A stretch of DNA of 64,000 nt from Paraburkholderia silvatlantica (GCF_003096715.1 NZ_QEOL01000038.1:1-64000); one strand, 5' to 3'. Counted from the stretch's first letter, positions 43,334-51,633 are shown. Notes: generated by a model from the sequence alone, not told the origin. Made by a program: numbers and translations.

Positions 43334-43666
43334 ACCCCGCCGTCAACCCTGCGGCGCGCAGTGCGGCTCGTATTCCGGCCCCGTATTGCGCACCTCGTGG
43401 GCGCGCATATCGGCGGTTTATACATGGCCAAAATGAGACGCCAAAAATCCCGCATCCATTTTCGAGTCTGGCTCCAGCCCCTTGCGGCATTGGGCCGCAG
43501 TGCAACGGCCCGCTGCACGTGTCCGATTCTCGACAAATCTTGTCCGTACGGTTCAAGCGAGACACATTACACTGCGCTCATAACTCTTATACATGTCCTT
43601 TCATGCCGTCGCCGCTGCCCGCCCTGGCGTGGTGCCCGCTGAAAACTCTCTGCTGCTGCCGAAAAC
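43334..43666. other. Divergent intergenic region upstream of the Fsr-type gene
   Basis: 333 bp with somewhat lower GC than its surroundings. It must contain the promoter of the exporter gene; TTGTCC at 43540-43545 is -35-like but lacks a well-placed -10. Open frames here have no coding character. I see no repeat or RNA. Confidence 0.4.
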
Positions 43667-44929
43667 ATGGAAACCAGTCTCGACAAGCGCGCCTTGCCTG
43701 GCGCCGCCGCGGGTTCGTCCGCGGCCGTTGCCGCCCCCGCTGCGGGCGCGGCGCAACGCACCGTCTATTCGGTGCTGGGTGCGATCAGCTTCTCGCACCT
43801 GCTCAACGACATGATCCAGTCGCTGATCCTCGCCATCTACCCGATGCTCAAGGACAACTTCTCGCTGTCGTTCACGCAGATCGGTCTCATCACCCTCACC
43901 TACCAGATCACGGCCTCGATGCTGCAGCCGCTCGTGGGCGTGTTCACCGACAAGCGGCCTCTGCCGTACTCCTTGCCCGTCGGCATGGGCTTCACGCTGT
44001 GTGGCCTCTTGCTGATGTCGGTTGCGCCGACCTTCGGCGTGCTGCTCGTGGCAGCGGCGCTGGTTGGCTGCGGCTCGTCGGTGTTCCATCCGGAGTCGTC
44101 GCGCGTGGCCCGCATGGCCTCGGGCGGCCGCCACGGCCTCGCGCAGTCGCTCTTCCAGGTGGGCGGCAACGCGGGCACGTCGCTCGGGCCGCTGCTCGCC
44201 GCCGCGATCGTCATTCCGCACGGCCAGCGCAGCATTGCCTGGTTCTCGGCGGCGGCGCTCGTCGGCATGGTCGTGCTCACGCAGATCGGCCGCTGGTACA
44301 AGGCCCATCCCGCGATGAAGAAAAAGCGCGCCGAGGCACCGCTCGTCACGCTCTCGCGCAAGCGCGTGGCGACCGCCATGGGCGTTCTCGTGCTGCTCGT
44401 GTTCTCGAAGTACTTCTACCTCGCGAGCATCAACAGCTACTTCACGTTCTATCTGATCGACCGCTTCCACCTCTCCGTGCAGGCCGCGCAGATCCATCTG
44501 TTCGTGTTCCTCGCCGCCGTTGCAGCGGGCACGATCATCGGCGGACCGGTGGGTGACCGCATCGGCCGCAAGTACGTGATCTGGGGTTCGATTCTCGGTG
44601 TCGCGCCGTTCACGCTGCTGCTGCCCTACGCCAACCTGTTCTGGACCGGCGTGCTGACGGTGATCATCGGCGTGGTGCTGGCCTCGGCGTTCTCGGCCAT
44701 CCTCGTGTATGCGCAGGAACTGATTCCGGGCAAGGTGGGCATGGTCGCAGGCCTCTTCTTTGGCTTTGCGTTCGGCCTCGGCGGCATCGGCGCGGCGGTG
44801 CTCGGCCAGTTGGCGGACGCCACCAGCATCGGCTTCGTCTACAAGGTCTGCTCGTTCCTGCCGCTCATCGGTATCCTCACCGTGATGCTGCCCGACGTGG
44901 AAGGCAAGCGCGCGAAGAAGACGGCGTAA
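43667..44929 (+). CDS. MFS exporter of the fosmidomycin-resistance (Fsr) family
   Basis: A 420-residue twelve-helix major-facilitator protein. VYSVLGAISFSHLLNDMIQS at the first helix and GCGSSVFHPESSRVARMASG at helix 4-5 are the Fsr-family marks, with DRIGRKYVIWGSILG as the second-half MFS loop. It probably exports small drugs or toxic anions by proton antiport. An N-terminal Ala-rich segment (residues about 10-28) precedes helix 1. Single gene; substrate unknown. Confidence 0.88.
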   Translation: METSLDKRALPGAAAGSSAAVAAPAAGAAQRTVYSVLGAISFSHLLNDMIQSLILAIYPMLKDNFSLSFTQIGLITLTYQITASMLQPLVGVFTDKRPLPYSLPVGMGFTLCGLLLMSVAPTFGVLLVAAALVGCGSSVFHPESSRVARMASGGRHGLAQSLFQVGGNAGTSLGPLLAAAIVIPHGQRSIAWFSAAALVGMVVLTQIGRWYKAHPAMKKKRAEAPLVTLSRKRVATAMGVLVLLVFSKYFYLASINSYFTFYLIDRFHLSVQAAQIHLFVFLAAVAAGTIIGGPVGDRIGRKYVIWGSILGVAPFTLLLPYANLFWTGVLTVIIGVVLASAFSAILVYAQELIPGKVGMVAGLFFGFAFGLGGIGAAVLGQLADATSIGFVYKVCSFLPLIGILTVMLPDVEGKRAKKTA

Positions 44930-45125
44930 GCGCAGCGGCGCGCGCGTCGCCCGGCAAAGCGGCCGGACGCCCTTCGGGGCTGCGGCCGTTGTTCGTTGTG
45001 CGCCGGCACACGCTTTGCCTTGCCGCGACTTCGTACTAGGCTTGTGGTTGGCCGCCGCCCGCCAGCCAGTCCGTTCGGCCCGGCAAAAGGCGGCGCTTTC
45101 GAGACGCCCGCGCGCGAGGTCCACC

Positions 45126-45611
45126 ATGCAACTGTCCACGGTAGAGATCGAAAAGCCCGAAGCCACCAACTTCATCCTCGGTCAGACCCACTTCATCAAA
45201 TCCGTCGAGGATCTGCACGAGGCGCTCTATGGCACGGTGCCGGGCATCCAGTTCGGCATCGCGTTCTGCGAAGCGTCGGGCAAGCGGCTCGTGCGGCGTT
45301 CGGGCACGCAGGACGCGCTCATCGAGATGGCGACGCAAAACGCGTTGCGCATCGCGGCCGGTCACAGCTTCATCGTCTTTCTCGGCGACGGCTTTTTCCC
45401 CGTCAACGTGCTCAACACGATCAAGGCCGTGCCCGAGGTCTGCCGCATCTTTTGCGCCACCGCGAACCCCACGCAGGTGCTGATCGCGGAAACGGACCAG
45501 GGGCGCGGCATCGTCGGCGTGGTGGACGGCATGCCGCCGCTGGGCGTCGAGGCCGAAGACGACGTGCGCTGGCGCAAGGACCTGTTGCGCGCAATCGGCT
45601 ACAAGGCCTGA
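45126..45611 (+). CDS. Adenosine-specific kinase-like protein (DUF355)
   Basis: A 161-residue protein of the family named for a Pyrobaculum protein thought to bind or phosphorylate adenosine. The sequence from VEIEKPEATNFILGQTHFIK through GHSFIVFLGDGFFPVNVLNT to FCATANPTQVLIAETDQGRG is well conserved in the family. It is 6 bp before the Ap4A phosphorylase gene, so both are probably one transcript handling adenosine nucleotides. Kinase activity in bacteria is not firmly established. Confidence 0.85.
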   Translation: MQLSTVEIEKPEATNFILGQTHFIKSVEDLHEALYGTVPGIQFGIAFCEASGKRLVRRSGTQDALIEMATQNALRIAAGHSFIVFLGDGFFPVNVLNTIKAVPEVCRIFCATANPTQVLIAETDQGRGIVGVVDGMPPLGVEAEDDVRWRKDLLRAIGYKA

Positions 45612-45617
45612 GCGCCG

Positions 45618-46541
45618 ATGACGACCCTGTGCGCGGCGATCGAGCGGCAGACGGCGCACGCGCTCGCGTGCGGCGCGCTCCATCCCATCGAGACGGCACA
45701 TACCTTCATCGACGATGGGGGCATGCGTTTCTCCGTGCGCGTGGCGGAGAATCTCGCGCGCAAAGAGGCGCTGCGGCTCACGCCGCAGACTTCAGCGGCG
45801 CCTGGTCCGAAGCCCCCGCGCGACCCGTTCCTGCCTTACGAGCCCGATCTCTTCGTCGGCGACCTCTCGTCCACACACGTCGCGCTGCTCAACAAGTTCA
45901 ATGTGATCGACCGGCATCTGCTGATCGTGACGCGCCGCTACGAGCCGCAGGAAGCGCTGCTCGACGCGGCGGACTTCGCCGCGCTGATCACGGTGCTGCG
46001 CGAGATAGACGGACTCGGGTTCTACAACGGCGGCGCAGCCGCGGGCGCGAGCCAGCCGCACAAGCATCTGCAGATGGTGCCGCTGCCGCTCGCAGGCGAC
46101 GCGCCCCACGCGGCGCCGCTCGAAGCGCTGCTCGGCGGCGCGCAGGCGGTCCACGGCGCGCGTCCCATCGCGAACGTGCCGGGGCTCGCGTTTCGTCATG
46201 CGTTCGCGCGCCTCGATCTCGGCGCCGGCATCGGCACAGCGGAAGATGCCGCGCATGCCGCACTCGACTGCTATCGCGCGCTGCTGGACGCGGCGTGCGT
46301 GCCCGCTATCGACGTGGGCGGGCTCGCGCATCAGGGCGCGCCGTACAACCTGCTCGTCACGCGCCGGTGGATGCTGGTGGTGCCCCGTACGACGGAATGT
46401 GTCGAAGGGATCCCGGTCAACTCGCTCGGCTTTGCCGGCTCGTTCTTCGTGCGCGATGCGGCGCAACTGCAGACGCTCGCACGGCTCGGCCCGATGACGG
46501 CGCTCGAACGCGTAAGCGTGCCGCGCTTGAGGGGCGCCTAG
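45618..46541 (+). CDS. Ap4A phosphorylase / ATP adenylyltransferase
   Basis: A 307-residue enzyme of the yeast Apa1/Apa2 type, which splits Ap4A with phosphate to ADP and ATP. The HIT-like catalytic motif is NGGAAAGASQPHKHLQMVPLP (about residues 137-157), with the nucleophilic His in HKHLQ. LLNKFNVIDRHLLIVTRRYE is the family's nucleotide-binding strand. The start lies 6 bp after the DUF355 stop. The end overlaps the convergent thioesterase gene by 4 bp. Likely role: limiting the stress alarmone Ap4A. Confidence 0.88.
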   Translation: MTTLCAAIERQTAHALACGALHPIETAHTFIDDGGMRFSVRVAENLARKEALRLTPQTSAAPGPKPPRDPFLPYEPDLFVGDLSSTHVALLNKFNVIDRHLLIVTRRYEPQEALLDAADFAALITVLREIDGLGFYNGGAAAGASQPHKHLQMVPLPLAGDAPHAAPLEALLGGAQAVHGARPIANVPGLAFRHAFARLDLGAGIGTAEDAAHAALDCYRALLDAACVPAIDVGGLAHQGAPYNLLVTRRWMLVVPRTTECVEGIPVNSLGFAGSFFVRDAAQLQTLARLGPMTALERVSVPRLRGA

Positions 46542-46978
46542 CCGACGACGAGCGGCTCGAGCGCCGCGCGCAGCGCGTCGGGCAACGCGCTCACGGGCCG
46601 GCGCGTCGCCCGCTCGACGTAGACGTGCACGAAATGCCCCTGCGCCGCGGGCGCGTCCTCGCCTTCGCGAAAGAGCCCGACCTCGTAGCGCACGCTCGAC
46701 GACCCGAGACGCGCGACGCGCAGCCCCGCCTCCACGCGCTGCGGAAACACGAGCGGCGCGAAGTAGTTGCACTGCGTTTCGACGACGAGCCCGATGGTCG
46801 TGCCGTGCTCGATGTCGAGCGCGCCCGCGCGAATCAGATACTCGTTCACCACGGTGTCGAAGTAGCTGTAGTAGACGACGTTGTTCACGTGGCCGTAGAC
46901 ATCGTTGTCCATCCAGCGCGTGCCGATCGGCAGGAAATGACGATAGCCGGAGCGGGGGACGGTGACGGGTCGGTTCAT
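46538..46978 (-). CDS. Hot-dog fold acyl-CoA thioesterase (4HBT family)
   Basis: A 146-residue single hot-dog domain. The signature RWMDNDVYGHVNNVVYYSYF contains the catalytic Asp and the HVNN loop of 4-hydroxybenzoyl-CoA-thioesterase relatives such as YbgC. It hydrolyses an acyl-CoA in the cytoplasm as a tetramer. The substrate is unknown. It lies downstream of the NUDIX gene on the same strand with a 52-bp gap, so co-transcription is possible. Confidence 0.9.
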   Translation of the reverse strand: MNRPVTVPRSGYRHFLPIGTRWMDNDVYGHVNNVVYYSYFDTVVNEYLIRAGALDIEHGTTIGLVVETQCNYFAPLVFPQRVEAGLRVARLGSSSVRYEVGLFREGEDAPAAQGHFVHVYVERATRRPVSALPDALRAALEPLVVG

Positions 46979-47030
46979 CGAAGCGATCCAGGGAAGGCGT
47001 GGAGGGAAAGCGTCTGCCGGCGCGCGGCCG

Positions 47031-47561
47031 TCACTGGCCTGGACGCTCGACGAACTCGAACGGCAGGCCGCGCCGGCGCATCCATTCGCCGAGCGCCTGG
47101 CCCGTGCCCGCGCGCCACGGCCGCAGCTTCGCGGGCTCGACGAGGCGGTATTCGAGCAGTTCCGGCGAGAGCGCGATCGTGCCTGACGCCTTTACGTGAT
47201 ACGCGATGATGAGCTCGTTCTTGCGAATGAACTCGTACACGCCGACCAGTTCGACGCTCTCGGCGCGCAGCGCGGTTTCTTCGTGCACTTCGCGCGCAAT
47301 GCCCTCTTCGGGCGTCTCGCCGTTTTCGAGAAAGCCGGTGATGAGCGCGAACATGCCTTCGGGCCAGGCGGCGTTACGGGCGAGCAGAATACGGCCCTCG
47401 TACTCGACGATCGCCGCCACGACGGGCAGCGGATTGTTCCAGTGGACGTAGCCGCAGGCGGGGTCCGGGCAGGCAAGACGCACGCGGCCGCCTTCGTGGG
47501 CGGGATCGGTGCGCTCGGTCAGGCGCGTGGCGCAGCGCGGGCAAAACTGGTAGTCGCTCAT
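47031..47561 (-). CDS. NUDIX hydrolase with zinc-ribbon (NudC-like)
   Basis: A 176-residue protein. An N-terminal four-Cys zinc ribbon (FCPRCATRL ... LACPDPACGYVHW) precedes a NUDIX domain with the box GFLENGETPEEGIAREVHEETAL (split here only for reference, REVHEET is the catalytic core). This resembles the C-terminal half of NADH pyrophosphatase/deNADding enzyme NudC, without its large N-terminal domain. The start at 47561 (MSDYQFCPRC) is preferred over an upstream ATG. The insertion sequence begins about 90 bp upstream of this start. Confidence 0.87.
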   Translation of the reverse strand: MSDYQFCPRCATRLTERTDPAHEGGRVRLACPDPACGYVHWNNPLPVVAAIVEYEGRILLARNAAWPEGMFALITGFLENGETPEEGIAREVHEETALRAESVELVGVYEFIRKNELIIAYHVKASGTIALSPELLEYRLVEPAKLRPWRAGTGQALGEWMRRRGLPFEFVERPGQ

Positions 47562-47655
47562 GGGGGAAAAGGCACGGGTCGATGGCGCTGGAAGCCGGCC
47601 GCGCGGCCCGGCGGACACGCTCGCGGCTTGCGCGAAAGCGTCCATTCTAGACATC

Positions 47656-47666
47656 ATGTATGGACC
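47656..47666. repeat. Left subterminal inverted repeat of the insertion sequence
   Basis: ATGTATGGACC, the exact reverse complement of 49254-49264. Such subterminal repeats distinguish the IS1111 subgroup from other IS110 elements. Two hairpins lie just inside (47674-47701 with a 7-bp stem, and 47713-47727 with a 6-bp stem), the second immediately before the transposase start. Confidence 0.8.
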
Positions 47667-47744
47667 TGCCGCACCTCAAGGTACGCGGATTAAGCTTGAG
47701 GTCGGTTACGCCGCGGCTCAGAGCCGCCATTGAGGGGGCAGGTC

Positions 47745-48854
47745 ATGAACAAGTTTAGCAAGTACGTGGGCCTAGATGTACATCAGGAAACGATTGCCGT
47801 GGCGGTCGCTGACACGGCCGGCGAGGTGCGGTATATGGGCGAGATCGTGAACACGCGCGAAGCCATCGCGAAACTGGTTGCACAGCTCAAGCGACGCACG
47901 GAACGGCTGGCGTTTTGCTACGAAGCCGGCCCCTGTGGCTACCCAATTTGCCGACAGCTGCGCGATCTCAAGCAGGATTGCCAGGTCGTCGCGCCGTCGC
48001 TGATTCCGAAGAAACCGGGCGAACGGGTGAAGACCGACCGGCGCGATGCCCTGAGCCTGGCACGCCTGCATCGCGCCGGCGAGTTGAGTCCCGTGTGGAT
48101 TCCGGATGAGGCACAGGAGGCGCTACGCGATCTGACCCGTGCGCGTGAGGACATGAAGCATCTGCAACGCCAGGCCAAGCAACGGCTGTTGTCGTTTCTG
48201 TCGCGCCATGGCCATCGCTACACGGGCCGCTCCAGGTGGACGCAAGCGCACTGGCGCTGGCTCGAAAGCATCAAATTCGCCCGACCGGAGCAACAGATCG
48301 TGCAGCAGGAATATATCGACACGGTGCAGGCCTGTGGCAAGCGCGTGGTCAGCCTCGACCGCGAAGTCGAGACAGCCGCGCACGCCAGCCAGGTTTGGCC
48401 GGTAATCGAGGCGTTGATGGCGCTGCGCGGCATCAGTCTGCTCGCGGCTGTCACGGTGGTCGCGGAACTCGGTGATCTCACACGGTTTGCCGGCCCACCC
48501 CAACTGATGGCGTATCTGGGCCTGGTGCCCAGCGAACACTCCAGCGGCAAGCGCGAGCGCCGCGGTGGCATCACCAAGACCGGCAACAGCCATCTCCGGC
48601 GGGTACTCATCGAAGCAGCGTGGACCTATCGTCATGCCGCACGAAAGACGGCGATCCTGCAGCGGCGCGCAGAGCGTACGGCCCCCGAAGTCCAGGAAAT
48701 CGCCTGGTCGGCACAAAAGCGGTTATGTCAGCGCTTTCGAAACCTGATGGCACGCGGCAAGCTCAAGAACCAGGTCTGTACCGCCATTGCGCGCGAGCTC
48801 GTCGGTTTTATCTGGGCTATCGGGCAACACGTCGTCCCCCTCAGCCGAGCTTAG
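47745..48854 (+). CDS. IS110/IS1111-type DEDD transposase (RNA-guided recombinase family)
   Basis: A 369-residue recombinase. The RuvC-like N-terminal domain has the DEDD set: D11 (KYVGLDVHQ), E60 (CYEAGPCGY), D98 and D101 (VKTDRRDALS). The C-terminal Transposase_20 domain (about 215-310) contains LMALRGISLLAAVTVVAELG and LGLVPSEHSSGKRERRGGIT, with serines 263-267 where the catalytic Ser of the family lies. It looks intact and active. The ATG at 47745 follows a GAGGGGG stretch. Family members work with a guide RNA encoded by the element. Confidence 0.93.
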   Translation: MNKFSKYVGLDVHQETIAVAVADTAGEVRYMGEIVNTREAIAKLVAQLKRRTERLAFCYEAGPCGYPICRQLRDLKQDCQVVAPSLIPKKPGERVKTDRRDALSLARLHRAGELSPVWIPDEAQEALRDLTRAREDMKHLQRQAKQRLLSFLSRHGHRYTGRSRWTQAHWRWLESIKFARPEQQIVQQEYIDTVQACGKRVVSLDREVETAAHASQVWPVIEALMALRGISLLAAVTVVAELGDLTRFAGPPQLMAYLGLVPSEHSSGKRERRGGITKTGNSHLRRVLIEAAWTYRHAARKTAILQRRAERTAPEVQEIAWSAQKRLCQRFRNLMARGKLKNQVCTAIARELVGFIWAIGQHVVPLSRA

Positions 48855-48882
48855 CCGGCATGAGAGGTTAGTTGGACATGCA

Positions 48883-49080
48883 ACAGGATGTTTGGGCCAG
48901 GACCAGGCAACGGTGGGAGAACCCTCGTGGCAACACTAGGAGGTAACTGGAAACAGCACAACCCTCGAAACTAGATTGAGGCAGCTCCCCGACGCTTCGT
49001 TTGTCATGCGGTAACCAACCCGCGCATATCAGAATGATCAACCGTCGGATAACCGCCTCGTCCTGGCCCAAGCATCCTGT
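48883..49080 (+). ncRNA. Candidate guide (bridge/seek) RNA region of the insertion sequence
   Basis: Positions 48883-48903 pair with 49060-49080 over 21 bases without a break, one pair being G-U. The enclosed 156 nt contain a smaller stem (CCTCGA with TTGAGG, 48963-48979) and unpaired loops. There is no coding frame. In IS1111 elements the guide RNA is reported to lie behind the transposase gene, as here. Exact ends and strand of the mature RNA are not known. Confidence 0.5.
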
Positions 49081-49086
49081 GATGAC

Positions 49087-49218
49087 GACCGTCAAAAAGA
49101 CGGTCTCGCATGGTCGTGAGCGCGCAAGCGCCGCCCCTCACGACCAATGCATAGCATGGAAAACCGACGTCGGGTCAAGGGTCCGCTACGCCGGGCTGAC
49201 GCCCGCCCTTGACTCGTC
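49087..49218 (+). other. Hairpin cluster at the right end of the insertion sequence
   Basis: Three stable stem-loops in series. GACCGTC-AAAAA-GACGGTC is at 49087-49105. A 10-bp stem TGGTCGTGAG pairs 49111-49120 with 49137-49146. An 8-bp stem GTCAAGGG pairs 49174-49181 with 49206-49213 and encloses a CGGGC-TGAC-GCCCG hairpin. They may be the functional guide RNA itself, its terminator, or protein-binding structures. Confidence 0.5.
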
Positions 49219-49253
49219 AACCTTAGGGGAACCGGCGCTTCGGCACTTGACAC

Positions 49254-49264
49254 GGTCCATACAT
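49254..49264. repeat. Right subterminal inverted repeat of the insertion sequence
   Basis: GGTCCATACAT, the exact reverse complement of 47656-47666. The MFS stop codon lies only 10 bp beyond it, so the element inserted almost at the end of that gene. Confidence 0.8.
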
Positions 49265-49273
49265 ATCAGTGTG

Positions 49274-50512
49274 CTATCGGAGTCGGCGTGCGGCCTCGCG
49301 CGTATGCCAGGCCCGCCATACGAGCCCGCTTGCGCCGGCCGCGAGCGCACCGGCCGCGAGCCAGAGCGACGGCGAGAACGAGCCTGTCGACGCCGTGAGC
49401 GGCGCGGCCACGAGCGGCCCCGCGATCTGCCCGACGCCATAGGCGGCCGTCGCATAGCCCATCAGCGCGGCGGCATGCTCGCCGCGCAGCAGACGCGCCT
49501 CGCGCATCGCGAAAAGCGTGATCGCCGTGAACGGCAGTCCGATCAGCACGCTGCCGAACGAGAAGCCCGCGGCGTTGGGCCAGACGATGCCGAGCGCGAT
49601 ACCCACGGCCTGCAGCACGTAGGCGGCCGCCAGCATCAGCCGGTTGTCCCAATGCAACGGCAGGCGCGCAGCCAGCAGGGCACCGGCGATCAGCGCCGCG
49701 CCGAACATCGGCCAGAACAGGTCGGGCCAGGCCGAGCCGGGCAGCGCGTGGCGCGCGATCACGGGCAGGAACGTCGCCGTGATGATGTAGCCGAAGCCCG
49801 GCACGCCGTAGAGCAGCACGAGCCAGAGGGCGTCGGCGCGCCGGCTTTCGCGCTGCGCGTGCGCGGCGCTTGCCGTGGCCTGTGCGGCACGCGCGGCGGG
49901 ACTCGGCGCGAGCGCGCGCATGTCTTCTCCAAACGCCGGCCAGACGGCGGCGGCGAGGAGCGCGCTGATCAGCCCGAAGCCGATCCAGCCCGTGCGCGCG
50001 CCGAGACCGCCGGCCGCGCTCACGAACAGCCCGGTCGCAATGATGCCGACGCCGGGACCGGTATAGATCACGCCTGCCCACTCGTTCGCGCCGAGCTGCG
50101 CAAGCCGCCGCAGGCCCCACTGCGAGGCGAATACAAATGTCCATGCGCTCACCGCGCCCGCCACGAAGCGCACCACCGCCCAAATCCAGAACTGCTGCGT
50201 GAGGCCCATCGCGACCGTGAGGAGCACGGTGGCCACGAGGCCCGCGCGCACGAGCTTCGCGGGCGCCATGCGCAGCGCGGCGCAACTGATCGCGCCAACG
50301 AAGTAGCCCGCGTAGTTCAGCGAGGCGAGCCAGCCGCCGTGACGCAGGTCGAGCGCGCCGCCGTGCAGCATCAGCGGCAGGAGCGGCGTAAAGGCGAAGC
50401 GCCCGACGCCCAGCGCGACGGCGAGCGTCACCATGCAGGCCAGCGCCGCGCGGCGTCCGGCATGCGGGCGCGGCCCGGAAACGCGGAGGGTGCCGGGGAC
50501 GTAGTCGTTCAT
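49274..50512 (-). CDS. YbfB/YjiJ-family MFS transporter
   Basis: A 412-residue membrane protein with about twelve helices. The first helix, VTLAVALGVGRFAFTPLLPL, and LMGYATAAYGVGQIAGPLVA near the end are typical of this family, which is related to the oxalate/sugar MFS exporters. A LysR regulator is divergent 98 bp away and probably controls it. The stop codon is 10 bp from the insertion-sequence repeat. The C-terminal residues HTREAARRLR may be native or partly altered by the insertion. Substrate unknown. Confidence 0.87.
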   Translation of the reverse strand: MNDYVPGTLRVSGPRPHAGRRAALACMVTLAVALGVGRFAFTPLLPLMLHGGALDLRHGGWLASLNYAGYFVGAISCAALRMAPAKLVRAGLVATVLLTVAMGLTQQFWIWAVVRFVAGAVSAWTFVFASQWGLRRLAQLGANEWAGVIYTGPGVGIIATGLFVSAAGGLGARTGWIGFGLISALLAAAVWPAFGEDMRALAPSPAARAAQATASAAHAQRESRRADALWLVLLYGVPGFGYIITATFLPVIARHALPGSAWPDLFWPMFGAALIAGALLAARLPLHWDNRLMLAAAYVLQAVGIALGIVWPNAAGFSFGSVLIGLPFTAITLFAMREARLLRGEHAAALMGYATAAYGVGQIAGPLVAAPLTASTGSFSPSLWLAAGALAAGASGLVWRAWHTREAARRLR

Positions 50513-50609
50513 GAGATCGGCGGATTAAGCAACTGCCGACCATCGTAGGCCATTCCATCGTTCACGAAAAATGAATTATCATGAATCGATGCATCCCGAG
50601 GAGAGAACT
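50513..50609. promoter_or_regulatory. Divergent promoter region of the MFS / LysR pair
   Basis: An AT-rich patch (50561-50587) holds ATGA-ATTA-TCAT (50571-50582) inside a wider TTCA...TGAA inverted repeat, which fits a T-N11-A LysR site. TATCAT (50577-50582) is a likely -10 for the LysR gene, and GATAAT on the other strand (50575-50580) for the MFS gene. Overlapping promoters are typical of LysR autoregulation. Confidence 0.5.
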
Positions 50610-51551
50610 ATGGACCTCGCCGAACTGGCGATTTTCCGGGCGGTCGTGCGGGAAAACGGCGTGACGCGGGCCGCTGCCAAGCTCAACCGCGTGCAGTCGA
50701 ACGTGACCACGCGCATCAGGCAGCTCGAAGATCAGCTCGGCACGCCGCTCTTCACGCGCGAAGGCCGCCGCCTCATTCTCACGCCCGCCGGCGAAACGCT
50801 GCTGCCCTACGCCGAGCGCCTGCTCGCGCTCGCCGACGAAGCACGCCATGCGCTCAAGGCCGGGCGCCCGGCGGGACGCCTGCGCCTGGGCACCATGGAG
50901 AGCGCTGCAGCAAGCCGCCTGCCCGGCCTGCTCGCGCACTATCACCAGACCTGGCCCGAAGTCACGCTCGAACTGGAAACGGGCACGACCGGCACGCTGA
51001 TCGGGCGCCTGCGCGAATACGAAATCGACGCCGCGCTGATCGCCACTCCGCTCGACGGTCTGCCGAACCCCGAGGTGTTCGAATTCGTGCCGGTCTATCG
51101 CGAAGAACTCGTGATGCTCACGCCGCGCGGCCACCGGCCGATCCGCCAGCCGGGCGACATCGCGCTCTCCACGCTCGTCGCGTTCGAGCGCGGCTGCACG
51201 TATCGCGCCTATGTCGAGCGCTGGTATCTGGAGCACGGCATCCGGCCTTCGCGCGTGCTGGAACTGGGCTCGTATCACGCGATCGTCGCGTGTGTGGCGG
51301 CGGGCGCGGGCGTGGCCGTCGCGCCGCGCTCGGTGCTCGAACTGCAGCGCGGCGCCGACGAGGTCACGATGCATTCGCTCGGCAAGCTCGGGCAGATCGA
51401 CACACTGCTCGCCTGGCGGCGAGGCCACTTTTCACCCGCGCTCGGCGCGTTGAAGGACGCGCTGCTCGAGCACGCGCAACGCACGGGCAGCGCAGCGGCG
51501 TCGCCATTGGGGGAAGCCGCAGCCGCGCCCGCAGGCCTTCACACCGTATAA
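50610..51551 (+). CDS. LysR-family regulator, divergent from the MFS gene
   Basis: A 313-residue regulator. The helix-turn-helix is residues 1-60 (AELAIFRAVVRENGVTRAAA, QSNVTTRIRQLEDQLGTPLF). The effector domain starts near 88 (GRLRLGTMESAAASRLPGLL). The start at 50610 is supported by a GAGGAGAGA ribosome-binding site; an upstream ATG at 50571 would lie in the promoter. Closest to the GltC/CysB-like branch by eye, but the effector is unknown. It probably controls the divergent exporter. Confidence 0.9.
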   Translation: MDLAELAIFRAVVRENGVTRAAAKLNRVQSNVTTRIRQLEDQLGTPLFTREGRRLILTPAGETLLPYAERLLALADEARHALKAGRPAGRLRLGTMESAAASRLPGLLAHYHQTWPEVTLELETGTTGTLIGRLREYEIDAALIATPLDGLPNPEVFEFVPVYREELVMLTPRGHRPIRQPGDIALSTLVAFERGCTYRAYVERWYLEHGIRPSRVLELGSYHAIVACVAAGAGVAVAPRSVLELQRGADEVTMHSLGKLGQIDTLLAWRRGHFSPALGALKDALLEHAQRTGSAAASPLGEAAAAPAGLHTV

Positions 51552-51567
51552 GCCGCGCGGGAAACAA

Positions 51568-51597
51568 AAAGGGCTGCCCTCACGGACAGCCCTTCTT
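51568..51597. terminator. Terminator between the LysR gene and alaS
   Basis: An 8-bp stem (AAGGGCTG at 51569-51576 with CAGCCCTT at 51587-51594) has an A run on its left, giving T residues for the leftward alaS transcript. The rightward T run is interrupted. Confidence 0.7.
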
Positions 51598-51633
51598 CGT
51601 CGCAAAGCGGCGTTCACGCCGCCACGCCTCGTA

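Larger units (their letters stand above)
47649..49267 (+). mobile_element. IS110 family (IS1111-type) insertion sequence
   Basis: A single DEDD transposase gene with a short left end (about 90 bp) and a long right non-coding end (about 410 bp), bounded by an 11-bp subterminal inverted repeat (47656-47666 and 49254-49264). No target duplication is seen, as expected for IS110-type elements. The outer limits are estimated from the usual few-base overhang in IS1111 elements. It sits between the NUDIX gene and the 3' end of an MFS gene. Codon use is less GC-extreme than in its neighbours. Confidence 0.8.

Noticed and set aside
43361..43642. A 93-codon frame before the Fsr-type gene
   Set aside because: Cys/Arg-rich composition, no ribosome-binding site and no recognisable domain. 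It overlaps the probable promoter.
49001..50548. A 515-codon plus-strand frame running from the insertion sequence through the MFS gene
   Set aside because: Antisense to the MFS gene, composed of Arg/Glu/His-rich sequence. It crosses the insertion boundary, so it cannot be an ancestral gene.
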